Shown: positions 53,727 through 61,612 of the stretch, one piece after another | Numbering within the stretch: position 1 is the first letter of the stretch | How the letters are laid out: every line of letters begins with the position of its first letter | Assembly (NCBI RefSeq): GCF_009733595.1 | Contig: NZ_WOFH01000002.1 | Location: forward strand, 62,001-126,000 | DNA length: 64,000 nt | Direction: 5' to 3' | Source of the DNA: Actinomadura litoris | Lineage (GTDB): Bacteria; Actinomycetota; Actinomycetes; Streptosporangiales; Streptosporangiaceae | Notes under the pieces: generated by a model | The model's database searches: none | Told to the model about the DNA's origin: nothing | Seen by the model: only the letters and a program-made list of their open reading frames with translations | Program-made: the position numbers and the translations under genes

Positions 53727-54764
53727 ATGTCACCCCCCGTGGCCCCGTCCCTCGACGAGCTCCTCGACTGCCCGTCCGGCCTGCTCGACACCACCTTCGA
53801 CCAGCTCCGGACGCTGCTCGTGGTGCACGCGACAGGGTCGGCGCTGCGTGCCGCGCGGGTCCTCGGGCGGGAGCAGTCGAGCGTGCAGAAGCAGCTCGAC
53901 ACGCTCAACCGCAACAGCCAGGCGCTGTGCGGGGAGGTGCTGACCGTCCGGCAGGGGCGCGGGAAGGACTTCCTGTTCACCCCCACCGGCGAGACGACGG
54001 TGGAGCTGGCGAGCCAGACGATCGGGAGCTGGCTGGAGTCCATCCACTGGAGCCGCCGGCGGCTCGGCCGCATGCTGACGGTCGGCACGACCGAGTTCAC
54101 GCTGCCGATCGTGTCGCGGGCGTGGGACCGGGTGTCGGAGGAGTTCCGGCAGCGCGAGGTCGAGTTCAAGGTCGCGCACGTCCGCACCAAGGACCTGTGG
54201 TCGCGCCTGGAGACCAAGCAGGTCGACCTGATCTGCGGCAGCATCGTCAGCACGCCGGAGGGCGACCGGCGGCTCGACGAGTACGAGGTCATCGAGTACG
54301 CGCGGGGCCAGGCGCTGCTGCTGACGAACCTGTCCGTGAACGAGCTGCCGGACGGGCCGGTGCGCACGAGCGGCCTCGCCGGGGTCCCGCTGGTGGTGCC
54401 GCCCGCCGGCCTCGTCGCCGACCTGCTGGCCACCTGGTACGGGCCGAACTTCCGGGAGCGGCTGAGCGTGGTCGCCGACATCGACGACGTCCACTACGGG
54501 CTGTCGCTGCTGAAGTCGGGCTTCGTCCGCGGCTGCATGATCGTGACCGGGTCGATCGGGCGGGGCATGGCGGGGCAGGACGACCCCGACGCGGTCCCGC
54601 TGCGCGCGATCAAGCTGCGCGACGACCTGGAGCCCAGGGCCGAGCTGATGACCGGCGCGTTCGTGCGCCGCGCCGACCTCGAACGCTACGACGCGGGGCA
54701 TCCGCTCAACCGCCTGTGGGACGCGGTCCGCGAGGACGTGCGCACCTACACCCCGTCCGCCTGA
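53727..54764 (+). CDS. LysR-type transcriptional regulator
   Basis: A 345-residue regulator. The HTH is FDQLRTLLVVHATGSALRAA and RVLGREQSSVQKQLDTLNR, slightly unlike standard LysR sequences. A substrate-binding type I/II periplasmic fold follows (LTVGTTEFTLPIV, QVDLICGSIV). ATG at 53727 was chosen; upstream in-frame starts at 53673 and 53697 lie within or beside the operator palindrome. It is divergent from the 44-residue gene, which is a likely target. Confidence 0.82.
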   Translation: MSPPVAPSLDELLDCPSGLLDTTFDQLRTLLVVHATGSALRAARVLGREQSSVQKQLDTLNRNSQALCGEVLTVRQGRGKDFLFTPTGETTVELASQTIGSWLESIHWSRRRLGRMLTVGTTEFTLPIVSRAWDRVSEEFRQREVEFKVAHVRTKDLWSRLETKQVDLICGSIVSTPEGDRRLDEYEVIEYARGQALLLTNLSVNELPDGPVRTSGLAGVPLVVPPAGLVADLLATWYGPNFRERLSVVADIDDVHYGLSLLKSGFVRGCMIVTGSIGRGMAGQDDPDAVPLRAIKLRDDLEPRAELMTGAFVRRADLERYDAGHPLNRLWDAVREDVRTYTPSA

Positions 54765-54867
54765 GCCAGCGGGCCTCGCCGCGTTTCTTGCCGCCTGTTC
54801 GGTTTCGCCCGCGCCTGGGCGACGCTGCGGACGGGGTTCGCCGATCGACGAGGGCGCGGCCGCATGG

Positions 54868-54884
54868 CCGAGGGTGCCCCTCGG
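54868..54884. terminator. Hairpin between the LysR-type gene and the PfkB kinase gene
   Basis: CCGAGGG-TGC-CCCTCGG is a perfect 7-bp stem in the 159-bp convergent gap. Confidence 0.5.
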
Positions 54885-54923
54885 TCGGTGGCGCGTCCGC
54901 TGCCTCCGGCTGGGCCGGACCGG

Positions 54924-55850
54924 TCAGGTCTTGATCTGGTTGTCCACCACGTCCAGGGACGGGCGGGCGCCCAGGTGCTGGAGGGCCTGGGAGGCCAGCC
55001 GGCAGCCGGCGGTGAGGGCGTCGGCGGGCTGCTTGCCGTCCAGCCAGGGCGGGAGGAAGCCGGCGACGAACGCGTCGCCCGCGCCGGTGCCGTCGATGAT
55101 CTTCTCGACGGGGTCGGCGGCGACCGTGACGGGCTCGGGGCGGCCGTTGGTGTACCAGAGGGCGCCGTCGGCGCCGACGTTGACGACGACCTGCGGGTAC
55201 CAGGCGGTGAGGACCTTGGCGGCTTGGTCGGGGTTGTCGCGGCCGGTGAGGATCTCGGCCTCGGTGTGGTTGACGACCAGGAGGCGGGCGCCCTGCGTCC
55301 ACTCCAGGAACGGCTCGGCGCCCATGCGCTTGAGCGGGGAGGACGAGCCGCCGTCCACCGAGATGGACATCTGCGCCTGGCGCGCGAGGTCCAGGGTGTG
55401 GCGGGCGGCCTTGCGGGAGCCCTCGTTGATCAGCGAGTAGCCGGACAGGTGCAGGTGCGTGCCCTGGACGAACAGGTCCTTGCAGCGCTCGATGTCCTCG
55501 GGGAGGAGGGCGGCGTTGGCGCCCGGGTCCGACAGCATGGTGCGGTCGCCCTTGTGGGTGACCATCACCACACAGGTGCCGGTGGGGCGCTCCTGGTCCA
55601 TGACGAGGCGGGCGTCGACCCCGTATCCCATCAGCTCCATGTCGCGGTTGCGGCCCGCGATGTCGGCGCCGCGGCGGCCGACGAAGGCCACCTCGACCCC
55701 GTCGAGGGCGAGCCACGAGGCCACGTTGGCGCCGGAGCCGCCCCCGTGGGTCGTCACGGCGGCGGGCGTGTCACTGCCCTTGGCCAGGGGGAACGCGGCA
55801 CGGGCCACGGTGTCTGTCATAAGATCGCCGACCACGACCACGCGCGTCAT
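54924..55850 (-). CDS. PfkB family carbohydrate kinase
   Basis: A 308-residue ribokinase-type enzyme: VVVVGDLMTDTV at the start, the substrate motif GGGSGANVASWLA, and the catalytic DGTGAGDAFVAGFL with the anion hole and catalytic Asp. NHTEAEILTG is a further family block. The sugar or nucleoside substrate is unknown. ATG at 55850 has GAGG upstream. Confidence 0.92.
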   Translation of the reverse strand: MTRVVVVGDLMTDTVARAAFPLAKGSDTPAAVTTHGGGSGANVASWLALDGVEVAFVGRRGADIAGRNRDMELMGYGVDARLVMDQERPTGTCVVMVTHKGDRTMLSDPGANAALLPEDIERCKDLFVQGTHLHLSGYSLINEGSRKAARHTLDLARQAQMSISVDGGSSSPLKRMGAEPFLEWTQGARLLVVNHTEAEILTGRDNPDQAAKVLTAWYPQVVVNVGADGALWYTNGRPEPVTVAADPVEKIIDGTGAGDAFVAGFLPPWLDGKQPADALTAGCRLASQALQHLGARPSLDVVDNQIKT

Positions 55851-56005
55851 GGAGTCATCACCTCGATCAACACGGCCCGCGCGAGCGGCATCCTGGGCGT
55901 GTGCTCGACCGTAACAGCTCTTGCCCCCCGAAGAGGTCTCGAACGCGCAGCGAAACCAAGGAAGCCCTCCTTTTTCCCGGCAAGCTCACCTGGGGCGGCG
56001 TGCCT

Positions 56006-56018
56006 TACGCTCTGGTAC
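56006..56018 (+). promoter_or_regulatory. Leaderless -10 element for the GNAT fusion gene
   Basis: TACGCT at 56006-56011 ends 7 nt before the GTG at 56019; there is no Shine-Dalgarno. Confidence 0.6.
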
Positions 56019-58466
56019 GTGACCGAGCGTTACCCGGATCAGTGGGAGGCCGACGTCGTCCTCAGCGACGGCGGGACGGCCCATCTGCGGCCCATCCGGA
56101 GCGAGGACGCCGAGATCCTGCGGGTGTTCTACGCGCGGCTGTCGCCGGAGTCCATCTACTACCGGTTCTTCTCGCCCCGGCCGAGCCTCACCGACCGTGA
56201 GGTCGAGCATTTCACCTCGGTGGACCACGACCGGCGCGTCGCGCTGATCGCCACGATCGGGGAGGAGATGGTGGCGGTCGTCCGGTACGACAGCTTCGAG
56301 GATCGTCCGGAGACGGCGGAGGTCGCGTTCCTGGTGGAGGACGCGCACCAGGGGCGCGGGCTCGGCGCGGTGCTGCTGGAGCACATCGCGGCGGCGGCGC
56401 GGGAGCGGGGCGTGCGGCGGTTCGTGGCGAGCGTGCTGCCCGACAACCGGCGGATGACGCGGGTGTTCCGGGAGGCGGGCTACGAGGTCGGGCAGCGGTT
56501 CGAGGAGGGCGTGATCGAGCTCGTCCTGGACCTCGCGCCGACCGAGACGTCGCTGGAGGTCATGGCCGCGCGCGAGCACCGGGCGGAGTCGCGGTCGATC
56601 CAGCGGCTGCTGTTCCCGCGCTCGGTGGCGGTGATCGGGGCGAGCCGGGCCGAGCACAGCGTGGGGCACACCGTCCTGCGGAACCTGCTCGGCGGGAACT
56701 TCACCGGCCCGGTGTACCCGGTGCATCCGACCGCGATGGCGGTCGCGGGTGTGCGCGCGTACGCGTCGGTGCTCCAGATCCCGGACGATGTGGACCTGGC
56801 CGTGGTGGCCGTCCGCGCCGACGCCGTCCACGGGGTGGTGGACGAGTGCGCCGGCAAGGGCGTGCGCGGCCTGGTGGTGGTGTCGTCCGGCTTCGGCGAG
56901 ACCGGGCCGGAGGGGCGGGCGAGCCAGGAGGAGCTGGTCCGGCTCGCGCGCGCCTACGGCATGCGGGTCGTCGGGCCCAACTGCCTCGGCATCGCCAACA
57001 CCGACCCGGACGTGCGGCTGAACGCGACGCTGGCGCCGACCCTGCCGGGACGCGGCCCGGTGGGGTTCTTCTCCCAGTCCGGCGCGCTCGGCATCGCGAT
57101 CCTCCAGCGGACGGCGTCGCGGGGTCTCGGGCTGTCCACGTTCGTCTCCGCCGGGAACCGCGCCGACGTGTCCGGCAACGACCTGATGCAGTACTGGGAG
57201 GAGGACCCGGCGACCAAGGCCGTCCTGCTGTACCTGGAGTCGCTGGGGAACCCGCGCAAGTTCGCCCGGCTCGCGCGCAGGCTCGGCCGCCGCAAGCCGA
57301 TCGTGGCGGTCAAGAGCGGGCGCGGCACGCAGGGCGTCCCGATCGGGCACTCGGCGCAGGCGCTGACCCTGCCCGACCACGCGGTCAGCGCGCTGTTCGC
57401 GCAGGCCGGCGTGATCCGCGTCGAGGACCTGTCGGAGCTGTTCGACGTCGCCCAGCTGCTGGCCTACCAGCCGCTCCCCGCCGGGGACCGCATCGCGATC
57501 ATCGACAACTCCGACTCGCTGGGGCTGCTGGCGCAGGACGCGGCGACCGCGCTCGGCCTGGAGGTCAGGCCGCGCCTCGACCTCGGGCCGCGCGCGGGCG
57601 CGCAGGAGTACGAGGCGGCGCTCGCCGGGGCGCTGGCCGACGAGGCCGTCGACGCGGTCGTCGCGCTGTTCACGCCCCCGACGATCGGCGGCTACGACCA
57701 GCGCGTCCCCGAGCGGATCGTGCGGCTGGCGGAGGGGGCGTCCAAGCCGATCGTGGCGACGTACCTGGGCTTCGAGGGCATGCCCGCCGACCTGCGCGTC
57801 CCCGGGCCGGACGGCTCCGCCGCCGAGGGGTCGATCCCCTCCTACGCGGCGCCGGAGGACGCGGTGCGGGCGCTGGCCTACGTCGTCCGGTACGCGCGGT
57901 GGCGGCAGCGCCCGGTGGGCCGCCTCCCGGAGCTGCCCGACGCCGACCGCGACCGCGCGCGGGGCCTGGTCGGGGAGTGGCTCGGGTCCGGGGACGGGGG
58001 CCCGGTGCACGCCACGGCCGAGCAGGCCGCCGAGCTCCTCGCCTGCTATGGCGTCGAGATGCGCGCGGGCGGCGGGGGAGTGCCGACCCGCGTCGTCTCC
58101 ATGGAGGACGCGTCGTTCGGCGCCGTCGTGTCGTTCGGCCTGGCCGACGAGACCGCCGCGCTCCTGGACGACCGCGCCTACCGGCTCGGGCCGCTCACCG
58201 ACGCGGAGGCGGCCGAGCTGGTCCGCGCGATCCGCACGGCCCCGCTCCTGCTGGGCCACCGGGGCGCCGAGCCGGTCGACCTCGCGGCGCTGGAGGGCCT
58301 GCTCGTCCGGGTGTCGCGGCTCGGCTACGAGATCCCCGAGGTGGCGCGGCTGGAGCTGAACCCGGTCATGGCGGACGCGTCCGGCGCCGCCGTCGGCGGT
58401 GCCGCGCTGCGGCTGGAGCGCCCGCTCGGCCCGCGCCCCGAGCTGGGGCCGCGCCGCCTGCCCTGA
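56019..58466 (+). CDS. GNAT acetyltransferase fused to ADP-forming acyl-CoA synthetase-like domains
   Basis: An 815-residue fusion. Residues about 15-175 are a GNAT domain (acetyl-CoA loop DAHQGRGLGAVLLEHIA). Then a CoA-binding Rossmann domain (LLFPRSVAVIGASR), succinyl-CoA-ligase-like flavodoxin domains (VGPNCLGIANTDP, GFFSQSGALGIAIL) and a remnant ATP-grasp. The layout is that of bacterial protein lysine acetyltransferases of the Pat family. The ATP-grasp part, from about residue 665, jumps from LLACYGVEMRAGG to a late block (LEGLLVRVSRLGYEIPEVARLELNP in pieces) and lacks the usual ATP-binding lysine segment, so ligase activity is doubtful. Confidence 0.88.
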   Translation: MTERYPDQWEADVVLSDGGTAHLRPIRSEDAEILRVFYARLSPESIYYRFFSPRPSLTDREVEHFTSVDHDRRVALIATIGEEMVAVVRYDSFEDRPETAEVAFLVEDAHQGRGLGAVLLEHIAAAARERGVRRFVASVLPDNRRMTRVFREAGYEVGQRFEEGVIELVLDLAPTETSLEVMAAREHRAESRSIQRLLFPRSVAVIGASRAEHSVGHTVLRNLLGGNFTGPVYPVHPTAMAVAGVRAYASVLQIPDDVDLAVVAVRADAVHGVVDECAGKGVRGLVVVSSGFGETGPEGRASQEELVRLARAYGMRVVGPNCLGIANTDPDVRLNATLAPTLPGRGPVGFFSQSGALGIAILQRTASRGLGLSTFVSAGNRADVSGNDLMQYWEEDPATKAVLLYLESLGNPRKFARLARRLGRRKPIVAVKSGRGTQGVPIGHSAQALTLPDHAVSALFAQAGVIRVEDLSELFDVAQLLAYQPLPAGDRIAIIDNSDSLGLLAQDAATALGLEVRPRLDLGPRAGAQEYEAALAGALADEAVDAVVALFTPPTIGGYDQRVPERIVRLAEGASKPIVATYLGFEGMPADLRVPGPDGSAAEGSIPSYAAPEDAVRALAYVVRYARWRQRPVGRLPELPDADRDRARGLVGEWLGSGDGGPVHATAEQAAELLACYGVEMRAGGGGVPTRVVSMEDASFGAVVSFGLADETAALLDDRAYRLGPLTDAEAAELVRAIRTAPLLLGHRGAEPVDLAALEGLLVRVSRLGYEIPEVARLELNPVMADASGAAVGGAALRLERPLGPRPELGPRRLP

Positions 58467-58469
58467 CCC

Positions 58470-58754
58470 TCACCCGGGCGGCGGAGGCGGGCTGGGCTCC
58501 GGTGTCGGCGGGACGGGGTCGGGCTCCGGCGGGCCCGGCGGGCTCGGCTCCGGAGCCGGTCCCGGGGGCGTCGGCTCCGGCGGCGGACCGGGCGGGACGG
58601 GATCGGGCGCGGGCCCCGGCGGCACGGGCCCGGGAGGCTGCGGGGCCGGTCCGGGCGGCGGCTCGGGGGGCGGCACCAGCGGCTCGGGCTGGGGGGCCGG
58701 GTCCGGCGTGGGCGGCGGAACCGGTGTCGGGGAGGGCAGCGGATCTGTGTCCAT
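58470..58754 (-). CDS. Proline-rich 94-residue protein
   Basis: From ATG 58754 the minus strand encodes a protein about half proline, in motifs such as PPGPAPDPVPPGPPPEP, with scattered acidic residues. GGGGTGGG lies upstream. There are no domains. It converges with the fusion gene 3 bp away. The opposite strand is also open, as a Gly/Ser-rich frame, because of the extreme composition, so the coding strand is uncertain. Confidence 0.45.
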   Translation of the reverse strand: MDTDPLPSPTPVPPPTPDPAPQPEPLVPPPEPPPGPAPQPPGPVPPGPAPDPVPPGPPPEPTPPGPAPEPSPPGPPEPDPVPPTPEPSPPPPPG

Positions 58755-58857
58755 GCCCACCCCGTACCCCGTGTTCCGCCGCCTGACCATGCCCCCAGGG
58801 GCATGTGCCGGTCCTGGCATGTGCGCCGCCGCCCCCGGACAGGGCAGGATGGGGGCC

Positions 58858-59439
58858 ATGAGGGAAACCCGAGCGACCGATCACGGTTTGCGCACGGCGA
58901 TCGAGCGCAGCGGTTACTATCCGGTCCTGGTCGCGGACGCGGTGGAGTCGGCCGTCGGTGACGAGCGCGTCATCGCCTACGTGGTGCACCACGAGGCCAC
59001 CTTCGACCCCGCGATGGAGGTGCGCCGGCACGTGACCGTGCTGGTGCTGTCGGCGAGCCGGCTGCTGGTGTGCCACACCGACGAGCACCCGCCCGGCGAG
59101 GGCATGGCCCAGCCGCACGCGTCCACCACCACCGAGGCCGTCAAGCTGGACCGCGTCCAGTCGGTCGCGGTGACCCGGGTCGTCCCGGACCCCGCGTCCT
59201 ACGTGCCGGGGGTGCCGCCCACCGAGGTGGTGCTGACGATCGGCTGGGGCGCGATCGCCCACATCGACCTGGAGCCCGCGACCTGCGGCGACGAGAACTG
59301 CGAGGCCGACCACGGCTACACCGGCAGCGTCACCGCCGACGACCTGTCGCTGCGGGTGAGCGAGGCCGCCGACGGCGCCGAGGCGGTCGCGCAGGTGCTG
59401 GCGTTCGCCGAGGAGCTGTCGACCGCGACGGCGCGGTGA
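58858..59439 (+). CDS. DUF5998 family protein
   Basis: A 193-residue protein with AIERSGYYPVLVADAVESAVG, a beta-rich centre and HHEATFD, VLVLSASRLLVCHTDEH, TCGDENCEADHGYTGS (possible metal-binding Cys/His). It is widespread in actinomycetes beside the phosphatase-like gene that follows. CAGGAT ends 7 nt before the ATG (leaderless). Its stop overlaps the next start (GTGA). Function unknown. Confidence 0.85.
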   Translation: MRETRATDHGLRTAIERSGYYPVLVADAVESAVGDERVIAYVVHHEATFDPAMEVRRHVTVLVLSASRLLVCHTDEHPPGEGMAQPHASTTTEAVKLDRVQSVAVTRVVPDPASYVPGVPPTEVVLTIGWGAIAHIDLEPATCGDENCEADHGYTGSVTADDLSLRVSEAADGAEAVAQVLAFAEELSTATAR

Positions 59440-60557
59440 GCACGGCGCGCCCGGCGCCGCCCCGCTACGGGGCGGGCGCGCTCGCGGACCTTCCGCCGTC
59501 GGTGCTGTCCGCACTGGGCGTGCCGGGCGCCGTGAACGTGCTCGGCCTGCCGCCGGCGCCGCGCGTGTGCGTGCTGATCGTGGACGGGCTCGGCTGGGAG
59601 CTGCTGCGCGCCCACCCGGCCGACGCGCCGTTCCTGAACGCGATGGACGGCGGCGCGATCACGGCCGGGTTCCCCGCGACGACGGTCACGAGCCTCGGCT
59701 CGCTCGCCACCGGCCTGCCGCCCGGCGGGCACGGCCTGCTCGGCGTGCAGGTGCGGGTCCCGGGCACCGGGCGGCTGCTCAACTGCCTGCGCTGGCGGGA
59801 CGACTCGGTCGACCCGGCGGAGTTCCAGCCCGCCCCGACCGTGTACGAGCGCGCGGCGGCGGACGGCGTCGAGGTCGCCTACGTCGGCCTCGGCTACTAC
59901 CGGGGATCCGGGCTGAGCCGCGCCACCACCCGGGGCGCCGACTACCTGGCCGCCGACAGCCTCGGCCAGCTCGTCGGGCGGTCCGAGTACGCGCTGGGCC
60001 TCGGTGACCGGTCGTTCGTCACCGTCTACCACCCCGACCTCGACTCGACCGGGCACCGGTTCGGCGTCGCGTCCGCCGACTGGCGCGTCCAACTGCGGTT
60101 CGTCGACGACCTCGCGCGGCGGATCGCCGACGTCCTGCCCGCGGGGGCGGCGCTGTACGTGACCGCCGACCACGGCATGGTCGACCCGTCCGAGCGGGTG
60201 GACGCCGACGCCGTCCCCGGGCTGCGCGCGGGCGTCGCGCTCCTCGGCGGCGACGCGCGCTGCCGCTACGTCTACAGCGAGCCGGGCGCGCACGGCGACG
60301 TCCTCGCCGCGTGGACGGAGGTCCTCGGCGACCGCGCCTGGGTCGTGTCCCGCGACGAGGCGGCCGCGAGCGGCTGGTTCGGCGAGCTGGCGCCGGGGAT
60401 GGCGGAGCGGATCGGCGACGTGGTCGCGGTCGCGCGCGGCGGGCTCGCGATCACCGCGTCCGAGCGGGAGCCGTGGCTGGACCGGATGGTCGGCATGCAC
60501 GGCTCCCTCGTCCCGGCGGAGCTGCTGATCCCGCTGCTCGGCACGTCGCGCGCCTGA
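59436..60557 (+). CDS. Alkaline-phosphatase-superfamily enzyme (nucleotide pyrophosphatase/phosphodiesterase-like)
   Basis: A 373-residue enzyme. The metal and nucleophile sites VLIVDGLGWELL, GFPATTVTSLGSLATGLPPGGHG, the second site YHPDLDSTGHRFG, VTADHGMVDP and the final MVGMHGSL histidine form the type I phosphodiesterase pattern. No signal peptide is visible, so it may be cytoplasmic. It is coupled to DUF5998. Confidence 0.9.
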   Translation: MSTARPAPPRYGAGALADLPPSVLSALGVPGAVNVLGLPPAPRVCVLIVDGLGWELLRAHPADAPFLNAMDGGAITAGFPATTVTSLGSLATGLPPGGHGLLGVQVRVPGTGRLLNCLRWRDDSVDPAEFQPAPTVYERAAADGVEVAYVGLGYYRGSGLSRATTRGADYLAADSLGQLVGRSEYALGLGDRSFVTVYHPDLDSTGHRFGVASADWRVQLRFVDDLARRIADVLPAGAALYVTADHGMVDPSERVDADAVPGLRAGVALLGGDARCRYVYSEPGAHGDVLAAWTEVLGDRAWVVSRDEAAASGWFGELAPGMAERIGDVVAVARGGLAITASEREPWLDRMVGMHGSLVPAELLIPLLGTSRA

Positions 60558-60606
60558 CCCGCACGGCGGCGGGCGGGGCGGCGCGCCGCGCCCTAGGCTA
60601 CGAGTT

Positions 60607-61491
60607 GTGACGAACCAGAACTCGCCCCTCCCTAATCGGGGCAAGGACGGTCAAACTGGCGAGGTGCATCCTCTCATCGAAGTGCCCGCGCTGGACCGGC
60701 TGCTCCGGCAGCAGACCCCCCTGGTCCTGCTGGACGTGCGATGGCATCTGGGGGGCCCGCCGGGGATCGAGTCCTATCGCCGGGGGCACCTGCCCGGCGC
60801 GGTCTTCGTCGACCTGGGCCGGGACGTCGCCGGGCCGCCCGGCGCGGGCGGGCGGCACCCGCTGCCCGCGGCCGGGGACTTCGAGGCCGCGATGCGCCGC
60901 GCCGGGGTCTCGGCCGGCGGCCTCGTCGTCGTCTACGACGACGCGGACTCCACCGCGGCCGCCCGGCTCTGGTGGGCGCTGCGCTATTTCGGCCATGACC
61001 GCGTCCGGGTTCTGGACGGCGGGTACAAGGCGTGGACGGAGGCGGGCCACCCGGTGACCACCGCCGACCCGGAGGTCAAGCCGGGCGACTTCATCGCCGA
61101 CCCGGGGCGGCTGCCCGTGCTGGACGCCGACGGCGCCGCCGCGCTGGCGGGCGCGGGCGTGCTGCTGGACGCGCGGTCCGCCGAGCGCTTCCGGGGCGAG
61201 CGGGAGCCCGTCGACCCCGTCGCCGGGCACATCCCGGGAGCGCGGAACGCCCCCACCTCCGGGAACGTCGGCGTGGACGGCCGGTTCCTGCCGCCGGGCC
61301 TGCTGCGCGAGCGGTTCGCCAAGCTCGGCGCCACCGACGCGCTCGACGTCGGCGCCTACTGCGGCTCGGGTGTGACGGCGGCGCACGAGATCCTCGCCCT
61401 CAACCTCGCGGGCATCCCGGCCGCCCTCTACGTCGGCTCCTGGTCCCAGTGGGTGACCGACCCGTCCCGCCCGGTCGCCACCGGCGACTGA
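60607..61491 (+). CDS. Thiosulfate/3-mercaptopyruvate sulfurtransferase (two-domain rhodanese)
   Basis: A 294-residue protein with two rhodanese domains (about 25-150 and 170-290). The catalytic cysteine is Cys252 in GAYCGSGVTA, and LDVRWHLGGPPG and SYRRGHLPGAVFVDLG are domain 1 blocks. It transfers sulfur from thiosulfate or mercaptopyruvate. TAGGCT (60594-60599) ends 7 nt before the GTG, so it appears leaderless. Confidence 0.92.
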   Translation: MTNQNSPLPNRGKDGQTGEVHPLIEVPALDRLLRQQTPLVLLDVRWHLGGPPGIESYRRGHLPGAVFVDLGRDVAGPPGAGGRHPLPAAGDFEAAMRRAGVSAGGLVVVYDDADSTAAARLWWALRYFGHDRVRVLDGGYKAWTEAGHPVTTADPEVKPGDFIADPGRLPVLDADGAAALAGAGVLLDARSAERFRGEREPVDPVAGHIPGARNAPTSGNVGVDGRFLPPGLLRERFAKLGATDALDVGAYCGSGVTAAHEILALNLAGIPAALYVGSWSQWVTDPSRPVATGD

Positions 61492-61561
61492 CCCGGTGTG
61501 AGCGCGGCCGCGCCGATGGCGCCGGCCGTTCTCCTGCGCGTGCCGCACCGGTCGTGAGCGG

Positions 61562-61601
61562 CCCCGGGCGCGGCTCGGCCTCGGCCTCGCCGCGCCCGGG
61601 G
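61562..61601. terminator. Bidirectional terminator between the rhodanese and CHAT genes
   Basis: CCCCGGGCGCGGC at 61562-61574 pairs perfectly with 61589-61601 (13 bp, 14-base loop). Confidence 0.8.
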
Positions 61602-61612
61602 CGAGCGGGCGG

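Noticed and set aside
58399..58857. N-terminal Gly/Ser-rich extension of the DUF5998 gene
   Set aside because: The extension lies opposite the proline-rich frame and lacks a start with a ribosome site. The leaderless ATG at 58858 gives the usual protein length.
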